From Caballeronia grimmiae (GTDB lineage Bacteria; Pseudomonadota; Gammaproteobacteria; Burkholderiales; Burkholderiaceae), in contig NZ_JFHE01000006.1 in assembly GCF_000698555.1 (NCBI RefSeq), positions 62,001-126,000 of the forward strand: DNA of 64,000 nt. The letters run 5' to 3'. How positions within the stretch are numbered: position 1 is the stretch's first letter; the number at the start of each line of letters is the position of its first letter. A program made the translations under genes and the position numbers. The notes below the pieces were generated by a model. That model worked only from the letters and a program-made list of their open reading frames with translations. It ran no database searches and was not told the DNA's origin. Of the stretch, positions 57,931 to 64,000 are shown piece by piece.

Positions 57931-58743
57931 TTAAAGCCCGCGCTTACTCACTACATCTTTGAACACCGGCATCGCTGAAAATACGTTGGGCCAGCCCGCG
58001 TAGAAAGCGAGTTGAGTCAGCACTTCCGAGGCTTCGGTCTTTGTCAAACCGTTGTCCATCGCGCGGTTGAGGTGATAGGGAATCTGCGCGACCTGTCCAT
58101 TCGCAACGAGCGCGCTTACCGTGACAAGACTCCTGTCGCGCGGTGCAAGTGCGGGGCGAAGCCATAGATCGCGAAAGAGGACGTCGGTCGTGTATTGAAC
58201 GACGCCCGGCGATACTGCGCCAAAGTTGGCATCGACCGTTTGCGCGCGTTGCTTCTCCGCTGCTTCATCGAGCGGAAGCAAGGCCACGTCCGCTGCAGGA
58301 ATCTGGCTAGCGTCGATGCCACGCTCTTCGAATACATGGCTCGCGATTGCTGCGGCTGCCGTCGCGTTGGCCCAGCCGCTATAGAACGCAAGATGCGTGA
58401 TGATCTCCGAAAGCTCGGCAGGCCTGACACCGTTGTCCAGCGCGAAGCGGAAGTGAAACGGCAGCTCGCGAGACTGATTACGCGCGATGAGGACAGACAC
58501 TGTCGCGATGCTCCGGTCGCGTGCCGACAAGCCGGGGCGCTTCCAGACGCCATCGAAAAGCGTGTGCGTCGTGTATCGGGCAAGGGCCGGCGTTGCCGAT
58601 TTCATGTCCGCGAGTGATTCTGGCGATTGCATACGGTCTGTCCTTTCCATGTGATTGCATGCCGACGACATCGCGCTCGCCGCAACGAGGGCGAGTACAT
58701 GAAGACGCCGCCACGACGGGCTACGGCTTGCGGTATTGTTCAT
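57931..58743 (-). CDS. CMD-family lipoprotein, two tandem carboxymuconolactone-decarboxylase repeats
   Basis: Predicted 270-residue exported protein. Start at 58743 ([25 protein letters not shown]) leads to a lipobox-like SSAC. Two repeats follow: RDRSIATVSVLIARNQSRELPFHFRFALDNGVRPAELSEIITHLAFYSGWANA and RDRSLVTVSALVANGQVAQIPYHLNRAMDNGLTKTEASEVLTQLAFYAGWPNV. There is no CxxC pair, so the AhpD-type redox chemistry is absent; the family's decarboxylase-type His/Glu residues are present. The gene overlaps the end of the upstream cupin gene by 23 bases, implying one operon. Confidence 0.85.
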   Translation of the reverse strand: MNNTASRSPSWRRLHVLALVAASAMSSACNHMERTDRMQSPESLADMKSATPALARYTTHTLFDGVWKRPGLSARDRSIATVSVLIARNQSRELPFHFRFALDNGVRPAELSEIITHLAFYSGWANATAAAAIASHVFEERGIDASQIPAADVALLPLDEAAEKQRAQTVDANFGAVSPGVVQYTTDVLFRDLWLRPALAPRDRSLVTVSALVANGQVAQIPYHLNRAMDNGLTKTEASEVLTQLAFYAGWPNVFSAMPVFKDVVSKRGL

Positions 58744-59194
58744 CGGCCACCTGTTCGAGCCATTCCACGTTCTTTCCATCGAGCGCCTCCTGAAGCGCGA
58801 TGTGTGTCATTCCGGTCGTTGCCGTCGCACCGTGCCAGTGTTTGACGCGTGCGGGAATCGAGACGATGTCGCCCGCGACGATCTCCCGCTTTTCACCATC
58901 CCATGGCTGAACCCATCCCTTGCCAGCGGTGACGATCAACGTTTGCCCCAACGGATGCGTATGCCACGCGGTGCGCGCGCCGGGTTCGAACGTCACCATG
59001 CCGCCCGAAAGACGCGAGGGCGGCTCCGCCTGAAAGAGCATGTCGATGCGCACATCGCCGTTGAAACGCTGCGTGGCTCCCTTGACCGATGCCACGGACC
59101 CCGGATGCGTAATGGCGATGCCCGCTTGCGGCGCATCGTCCGCCGACGCCGCAATCGATGCGACCGACAAGACAGCGGTAACGAGACGCTTCAT
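58721..59194 (-). CDS. Exported cupin, hydroxynitrile-lyase-like (first copy)
   Basis: Predicted 157-residue protein with a signal peptide ([18 protein letters not shown]). The cupin core has [43 protein letters not shown] and [38 protein letters not shown]. The metal ligands H, H and Q in WHTHPLGQ and the last H in HWHG match the manganese-binding cupin hydroxynitrile lyases (GtHNL type), whose natural role is uncertain. It overlaps the second cupin by four bases and the CMD lipoprotein by 23, so the three are one operon. Confidence 0.88.
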   Translation of the reverse strand: MKRLVTAVLSVASIAASADDAPQAGIAITHPGSVASVKGATQRFNGDVRIDMLFQAEPPSRLSGGMVTFEPGARTAWHTHPLGQTLIVTAGKGWVQPWDGEKREIVAGDIVSIPARVKHWHGATATTGMTHIALQEALDGKNVEWLEQVADEQYRKP

Positions 59195-59613
59195 TCCGTC
59201 ACCCCGCTCTGAACGACGCCCGACAGATACTGCTCATCGCTTACTTTCTCGAGCCATTCGACGTTCTTGCCGTCGCGCGCCTCCTGTATCGCGATATGCG
59301 TCATCGCGGTCGTCGTCGTCGCGCCATGCCAGTGCTTGTGTCCGGGCGGGCACCAGATCACATCGCCCGCGCGAATCTCCACACGCGGCTCGCCTTCGCA
59401 TTGCGTCCAGCCACATCCGGCAGTCACGAGAAGGGTTTGTCCAAGCGGATGCGTATGCCACGCCGTGCGCGCGCCAGGCTCGAATGTCACGCTCGCGCAC
59501 GAGACGCGCGATGGCGGCGGCGGAGCATTGAGCGGATCGATGCGGACCGTGCCCGTGAACCATTCGTCCGGACCTTTGATCGATGGCTGAGAACCAGCGC
59601 GTTTCAGTTGCAC
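59191..59613 (-). CDS. Cytosolic cupin, hydroxynitrile-lyase-like (second copy)
   Basis: Predicted 140-residue cupin starting at GTG 59613 with a GGGAG site. It is a close paralogue of the preceding gene: [94 protein letters not shown]. All metal ligands are present. It lacks a signal peptide, so the pair occupies cytosol and periplasm. The frame is open far upstream, but the homology starts here. It overlaps the exported cupin by four bases. The divergent LysR gene lies about 105 bases away. Confidence 0.85.
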   Translation of the reverse strand: MQLKRAGSQPSIKGPDEWFTGTVRIDPLNAPPPPSRVSCASVTFEPGARTAWHTHPLGQTLLVTAGCGWTQCEGEPRVEIRAGDVIWCPPGHKHWHGATTTTAMTHIAIQEARDGKNVEWLEKVSDEQYLSGVVQSGVTE

Positions 59614-59718
59614 GAGACACTCCCGGAGCTTGATGATCTGCCGGCCACTATAGGCACTCGTCACGCGTGCGACTAGGTGGCAAAATCGGCATGCCCTTAT
59701 GCACAGGAGCATGAATCG

Positions 59719-60621
59719 ATGCACGACTTCAACGACCTCGCCGCCTTCATGGCGGTCGCGCGTGCGCGAAACTTCACTCGCGCCGCTGCGCAACTGGGCG
59801 TGTCTCAATCCGCGCTGAGCCGCACCGTCCGCGCGCTCGAAGAGCGGATGGGGCTGCCGCTTCTCACGCGCACGACACGCAGCGTATCCGTGACGCAGGC
59901 CGGCGAAAAGCTGCTTGCGGCCGTTGCGCCGCGGCTCGAAGAGATCGCGGCAGAGCTGGATTCGTTGAAGTCGTCGACGGACCGGCCAGCGGGAACCGTT
60001 CGAATCACGACGACCGATTACGCAGTGAATACGTACGTGTGGCCTCGTGTGCAGACCGTCCTGCGGCAGTATCCCGAAGTAAAGCTCGAAATCATCAACG
60101 ACTACGGGCTGACGGATATCGTCGCGGGTCGCTATGACATCGGTGTGAGGTTGGGCGATCAGGTCGAAAAGGACATGGTCGCGGTGCGGATCGCACCGGA
60201 TCTGACGATGGCGATCGTCGGGGCGCCCGCGTATCTTCGGTCGCACCCGCCGATCAGGGCGCCGCAAGACCTGACGCTTCACAACTGCATCAACCTGCGT
60301 CTTCCCACTCGGGATTCGCTGTTGGCGTGGGAACTGAAGAAGGGGCGGCGGGAACTGCAAGTGAGGGTAGGCGGCCAGCTCGTCTTCAACAACACCTACC
60401 AGATGCTCGACGCGGCGCTCGCGGGCTTCGGCCTTGCGTATATCCCTCAGGATCTCGCGGCCCCGCACGTCGCGCGCCGCCGCCTTCAATGGGTTCTCGA
60501 AGACTGGCACCCGACCTTCGTCGGCCATCACGTTTTTTATCCGAGCCGCCGGCGATCGTCGCGCGCAGTCAGTCTCGTGCTTGACGCACTGAAGGCCGGC
60601 TATCGCACGACGAACGCATGA
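59719..60621 (+). CDS. LysR-family regulator of the cupin-CMD operon
   Basis: Predicted 300-residue regulator. HTH region: [63 protein letters not shown]. Substrate domain about 90-295 with [44 protein letters not shown] and [13 protein letters not shown], the wording of the CrgA/DsdC-like subgroup. The start at 59719 is set by an AGGAG site; other ATGs lie out of frame. It is divergent from the cupin operon and is its likely regulator. Confidence 0.9.
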   Translation: MHDFNDLAAFMAVARARNFTRAAAQLGVSQSALSRTVRALEERMGLPLLTRTTRSVSVTQAGEKLLAAVAPRLEEIAAELDSLKSSTDRPAGTVRITTTDYAVNTYVWPRVQTVLRQYPEVKLEIINDYGLTDIVAGRYDIGVRLGDQVEKDMVAVRIAPDLTMAIVGAPAYLRSHPPIRAPQDLTLHNCINLRLPTRDSLLAWELKKGRRELQVRVGGQLVFNNTYQMLDAALAGFGLAYIPQDLAAPHVARRRLQWVLEDWHPTFVGHHVFYPSRRRSSRAVSLVLDALKAGYRTTNA

Positions 60622-60633
60622 GCCGCGTATCGG

Positions 60634-61191
60634 TCACTTCGCTTCGTTCGCGAGCAGGCTGCGGATCTTCTCCTCGGTTTGCGCGTATTGCCCTTCGCCA
60701 AAGTGGCTATAAACGAGCTTGCCGTTCTGATCGATCAGATACAGCGCGGGCCAGTACTGATTGCCGTACGCGCGCCATGTCGCAAAACCGTTGTCCTGCG
60801 CGACCGGATAAGTAATGCCATTGCGCTCGATCGCTTTCTTCAGATTGCCGGTATCGCGTTCGAATGCGTATTCCGGCGAGTGCACGCCCACGACGACGAG
60901 CCCTTTGTCGCGATACCGCGCATCCCACGCCTTGATGTACGGCAGCGTATGCGCGCAATTGATGCAATCGAAGGTCCAGAAATCGACGAGCACCACCTTG
61001 CCACGCAGCTTCGCGAGGTCCAGCGGCGCGCTGTTGAACCAGTTGTCGATGCCCTGAAAATTGGGCGCATCCGCACCGGTCGCGATGGCAGCCGGCGCAA
61101 GCGCCGAGACATTGCCCGACGCGAAGGCCGCAATACCAGCGGTCGCGGCGAGTCCCACGGCGACGGCTGCAATCCTGAGACGATTCAACAT
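60634..61191 (-). CDS. Exported thioredoxin-like protein (TlpA/DipZ-domain type)
   Basis: Predicted 185-residue periplasmic thioredoxin-fold protein. Signal or anchor MLNRLRIAAVAVGLAATAGIAAFASG. The redox motif is WTFDCINCAHTLPYIKAWDARYRDKGLVVVGVHSPEYAFE, with CINC, then FATWRAYGNQYWPALYLIDQNGKLVYSHFGEGQY. It is strongly alike to the thioredoxin domain of the DipZ-type protein at 61350 (WTYSCINCLRTLP, EYAFE/EFGFE, IWQAFGNRYWPAFYIVDAEG). The start has a GGAGAG site. It is divergent from DipZ by 158 bases. Confidence 0.9.
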   Translation of the reverse strand: MLNRLRIAAVAVGLAATAGIAAFASGNVSALAPAAIATGADAPNFQGIDNWFNSAPLDLAKLRGKVVLVDFWTFDCINCAHTLPYIKAWDARYRDKGLVVVGVHSPEYAFERDTGNLKKAIERNGITYPVAQDNGFATWRAYGNQYWPALYLIDQNGKLVYSHFGEGQYAQTEEKIRSLLANEAK

Positions 61192-61349
61192 GACGACTCT
61201 CCAAGATGATTGACGATGGAGTGCATTGAAGCGCCCCGGTGTATCCGCACTGTGTCGGCTACCGGAAGAGATCGCATTGCCGTGTATCCGCGCGCCGCGC
61301 AGATACATTGCGATACACAACCGCCGCGCTTCGGACACTCACGCGATAC

Positions 61350-63116
61350 ATGCGAGCCTTCAAATACGGGTCATCGCTCAACCTCGTGGAGACCCTCGTG
61401 CTACTCATCGTCATCGCGTTTCTCGGCGGCGCTTTCACCGTGCTCAGTCCGTGCATACTTCCGGTCGTGCCGTTCGTCTTCGCGCGCACGGACCGGCCTT
61501 TTCTCACCGACCGTCTGCCGCTTCTTGCAGGGCTTGCGGGCACGTTCACGCTCGTCACCGGCCTCGGTGCCGCGGGCCTCGCCGGCGCCGCGCAATTCAA
61601 CCAGTATGGACGATGGATCGCGCTCGCGCTGTTCGCGCTCTTCGGTTCATCGCTCGTGTTTCCGTCGATTGCAGCACGCGTCACACGTCCGCTGTCATCG
61701 CTTGCCGACCGGATCATCGCGCGTTCGCAGTCGCAAATGGCGTCGCGCCGTGTGCTCTCCGCCACGTTGCTCGGCGCGGCGACGGGCCTGCTGTGGGCGC
61801 CGTGCGCAGGACCGATACTCGGTGCGATCCTCTCGGGCGCGGCGCTCGATGGCGCAACGTGGAAGACCGCTGCTGCGCTCGCGGCCTACGCGACGGGCGC
61901 GGCAGTCGCGCTCGCCGTGGCGTCGTCGCTCGGCAAGCGCGCGCTCGATGCGCTCAAGCGTTCGTTCGGTATCGGCGAACACTTGCGCCGCGCGATGGGT
62001 GCGCTCGTGCTGCTGACCGTCGCGGCGATCGCATCCGGCGCCGATACGCGCGTGCTTGCAAGCGTGAAGGGCGTATCGACGGATCGCATCGAAAGCAGGC
62101 TCATCGGCTTTGCGTCCGCGACGCCGAAGACGCCGCCATCGACGCCTTCATCGGCGTTGCCCGTGGAAAGCAAGCTGCCCGCGCTCGATGGCGCGACCGA
62201 ATGGCTCAACGGGCCGCCGCTGTCGCGCGATGCGTTGCGCGGCAAGGTGGTCGTCGTCAACTTCTGGACGTATTCGTGCATCAACTGCCTGCGCACGCTG
62301 CCGTATCTCAGGACGTGGGCGCAGCGTTACGGCGGCGACGGGCTCGTCGTGCTCGGCGTGCATACACCCGAGTTCGGCTTCGAGCACGACACGCGCAACG
62401 TAAAGCGCGCCTTGCAGGATCTTCATGTGTCGTATCCGGTAGCCGTCGATAACGATTACCGCATCTGGCAAGCGTTCGGCAACCGTTATTGGCCGGCGTT
62501 CTATATCGTCGATGCAGAGGGGCGCGTGCGCTATCACCACTTCGGCGAAGGCGATTACGACGAGGCCGAAGGCGCCATCCGTCAACTGCTTGGCAAGACG
62601 CCGGGCGCAACGGATGGCAATCTGGTGGCGGCGAACGGCACGCAAGTGGCCGCCGATGCCGCGCACGTCGCATCGAATGAAACGTATCTTGGCTATCGCG
62701 AGTCGGAAGGCCTCGCGCTGGACCAGCGCATCGTTCGAGATACTTCGTCAACCTATGCATTGCCGCAACAGCTTGCGCTTAACGAGTGGGCTTTCGGCGG
62801 ACAGTGGAACGTCGGCGCAGAGGCGGCCGTGCCGGCGGCCGCTCACGCGCGCGTTGCCTATCGCTTCCACGCACGCGATCTGCACCTCGTGCTCGCACCC
62901 GCTGACGATGGCAAACCGGTTCGCATCCGCGTCACGCTCGACGGCAAGCCGCCGGGCGCATCACATGGCGCGGATGTCGATGCCGAAGGCAATGGCGTCG
63001 TCACCGCTGCGCGCCTGTATCAGCTCGTGCGGCAAAGCGGTTCCGTCGACGATCGCACCTTCGAGATCGAATTTCTCGATGCCGGCGCGCGAGCCCTCGC
63101 GTTCACGTTCGGCTAA
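61350..63116 (+). CDS. dipZ: DipZ-type protein: CcdA-like membrane domain fused to thioredoxin
   Basis: Predicted 588-residue fusion. Residues about 13-230 form a CcdA/DsbD-like membrane domain with two Cys, in LSPCILPVVPFVFA and WAPCAGPILGAIL, that carry electrons across the membrane. A short linker follows, then a thioredoxin domain (about 285-425) with CINC in FWTYSCINCLRTLPYLRTW, and a C-terminal domain of about 150 residues (YLGYRESEGLA, LNEWAFGGQWNVG, YRFHARDLHLVLA) found in DipZ proteins. The start at 61350 has no clear ribosome site. It should supply reducing power to periplasmic thiol proteins, such as the TlpA-like gene divergent from it. Confidence 0.88.
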   Translation: MRAFKYGSSLNLVETLVLLIVIAFLGGAFTVLSPCILPVVPFVFARTDRPFLTDRLPLLAGLAGTFTLVTGLGAAGLAGAAQFNQYGRWIALALFALFGSSLVFPSIAARVTRPLSSLADRIIARSQSQMASRRVLSATLLGAATGLLWAPCAGPILGAILSGAALDGATWKTAAALAAYATGAAVALAVASSLGKRALDALKRSFGIGEHLRRAMGALVLLTVAAIASGADTRVLASVKGVSTDRIESRLIGFASATPKTPPSTPSSALPVESKLPALDGATEWLNGPPLSRDALRGKVVVVNFWTYSCINCLRTLPYLRTWAQRYGGDGLVVLGVHTPEFGFEHDTRNVKRALQDLHVSYPVAVDNDYRIWQAFGNRYWPAFYIVDAEGRVRYHHFGEGDYDEAEGAIRQLLGKTPGATDGNLVAANGTQVAADAAHVASNETYLGYRESEGLALDQRIVRDTSSTYALPQQLALNEWAFGGQWNVGAEAAVPAAAHARVAYRFHARDLHLVLAPADDGKPVRIRVTLDGKPPGASHGADVDAEGNGVVTAARLYQLVRQSGSVDDRTFEIEFLDAGARALAFTFG

Positions 63117-63127
63117 CCGCAACGCGA

Positions 63128-64000
63128 TCACAGCACGAGCCGGGCTTCGAGACCGCCGCCGTCGCGGTTGTGCAGGGTTAGCGTGGCATCCATCGCGCGC
63201 GCAAGCTGGCGCGCGATGGCGAGCCCCAGGCCCGTGCCGCCGGTGCTTCGGTTGCGCGATTCCTCGAGCCTCACGAACGGTTCGAACACCGCTTCGAGCG
63301 ATGCGTCGGGTATGCCCGGGCCGCGATCCATCACCGAAACGCGCGTGCGGCCATCGGCCAATGTTTCGACGCGGATTTCCGCTGCATCCGAGAACTTGAG
63401 CGCATTGTCGACCAGATTGCCGACGATGCGCCGCAACGCTTGCGGACGCGTCACCAGCGGATGCCCGATGCGTCCTTCGAGCGACACGTCCCTGCGCGCG
63501 TCGCGATAATCATCGACGATGCTTTCGATGAGTGCGTCCGGATCGATGCGCACAGCCGCTTCCTGCGTGCCGTGCAACGTGCGTGCATAGGTGACGCCTT
63601 CCTTCACGAGCGTCTCCATCTCCTGCAGGTCCTGCCGCAGCTTCGCGCCGGTTGTATCGTCGTCCATCACGTCGACGCGCAGGCGCATGCGCGTGATCGG
63701 CGTCTGCAAGTCGTGCGTGATGGCGGCGAGGATCTGCATGCGCTGCGCCATGTACATCGCGACGCGGTCCTGCATCGCGTTGAACGCTTTCGCCGCGTGC
63801 ACGACCTCTTCCGGTCCTTGTTCGGGCAGGCGCTGGCCCTTGAGATCGGGGCCGAGCGTATCGGCGGCGCGGGCGAGTTGTGCGAGCGGGCGCGTCGCGA
63901 GCCGCACGGCCAGCCAGCAGCACGCGACGATCACCGCGAGTTGCAGCGCGAGCACGAACGGCAGCCAGCCGGATACGGGCGTGCCCTGCATCGGCCGCAT
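63128..64000 (-). CDS. Sensor histidine kinase, cut by the window edge
   Basis: The 290 visible residues are the C-terminal part; the true start lies beyond 64000. Seen: a transmembrane helix (LPFVLALQLAVIVACCWLAV), HAMP about 35-80 (RPLAQLARAADTL), HisKA with the phospho-acceptor His in AAITHDLQTPITRMRLRV, and ATPase domain with NLVDNALKFSD, DRGPGIP and GGTGLGLAIARQLA. The layout is that of an EnvZ/QseC-like kinase of the Burkholderiales. Its response regulator is presumably upstream, outside the window. Confidence 0.9.
   Translation of the reverse strand: MRPMQGTPVSGWLPFVLALQLAVIVACCWLAVRLATRPLAQLARAADTLGPDLKGQRLPEQGPEEVVHAAKAFNAMQDRVAMYMAQRMQILAAITHDLQTPITRMRLRVDVMDDDTTGAKLRQDLQEMETLVKEGVTYARTLHGTQEAAVRIDPDALIESIVDDYRDARRDVSLEGRIGHPLVTRPQALRRIVGNLVDNALKFSDAAEIRVETLADGRTRVSVMDRGPGIPDASLEAVFEPFVRLEESRNRSTGGTGLGLAIARQLARAMDATLTLHNRDGGGLEARLVL

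Noticed and set aside
59614..60531. N-terminal extension of the second cupin frame by about 300 codons
   Set aside because: The extension is antisense to the LysR gene, while the cupin homology starts at the GTG at 59613 with a GGGAG site.
1..64000. tRNA, rRNA, CRISPR arrays, insertion sequences and phage genes
   Set aside because: Looked for on both strands by eye; no cloverleaf-like segments, array-like repeats, transposase motifs or terminal inverted repeats were recognised.

Overview
The window looks like a piece of a Burkholderiaceae replicon (Paraburkholderia/Caballeronia/Burkholderia type). The reasons are the high GC content with long antisense open frames, a DUF6723-type small protein, several stress-related small proteins, many RbsC/MglC-like (CUT2) sugar ABC systems, oxidative sugar enzymes (L-fuconate dehydratase, SMP-30 lactonase) and an FMN riboswitch in front of a RibH2-type lumazine synthase. 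No rRNA, tRNA, insertion sequence, integrase, phage gene or CRISPR array was seen. The content is metabolic and regulatory accessory material, as on a second chromosome or megaplasmid. Genus placement is inference.

Layout. 1-14.1 kb: envelope, signalling and stress. OmpW-like porin; a heme-oxygenase-fold protein paired with a PAS-GGDEF-EAL protein; CspA with its own promoter and leader; two YsnF/DUF2382 proteins and a membrane protein; a soluble PAS-PAS hybrid histidine kinase with two receiver domains; then a group of small stress-type genes (DUF6723, DUF3597, DUF2795, a lipoprotein, an OBAP/DUF1264 protein) and an MBL-fold hydrolase. 14.1-14.6 kb: a gene-free stretch with remnants of a decayed gene. 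14.6-23.1 kb: SDR, L-fuconate dehydratase, a GntR regulator under a strong promoter whose -10 box lies in a 12-bp palindrome, a complete sugar ABC transporter and a tannase-family lipoprotein. 23.1-28.2 kb: TauE, EamA, LysR, small unknown proteins and a SIR2-like protein. 28.3-36.0 kb: an SDR divergent from a sugar ABC operon with one ATPase, two different permeases, two paralogous binding proteins and an SMP-30 lactonase.

36.1-46.4 kb is the most coherent system: a divergent DeoR regulator, then split transketolase (two subunits), SDR, sugar-binding protein, DUF2291 lipoprotein, ABC ATPase, permease, glycerol-kinase-like FGGY kinase and a second SDR, ended by a clean hairpin. It reads as one catabolic operon: uptake, oxidation to a ketose, phosphorylation, transketolase entry into central metabolism. 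The substrate cannot be read from sequence. Facing it is ribH2 with an FMN riboswitch.

47.2-64 kb is mixed: GNAT, a third copy of a small paralogous protein (others at 4.7 and 26.5 kb), an orphan SsuA-like binding protein, glycosyltransferase plus FkbM methyltransferase, OsmC/Ohr, a gene-free segment with an inverted pair of DnaA-box-like sequences, a methyltransferase, a GFA protein that appears to have lost its central Cys segment, AraC, an AhpD-like protein, a GDSL lipoprotein, an operon of two hydroxynitrile-lyase-like cupins and a CMD lipoprotein opposite a LysR gene, a TlpA-like thioredoxin divergent from a DipZ-type fusion, and a sensor kinase cut by the window edge.
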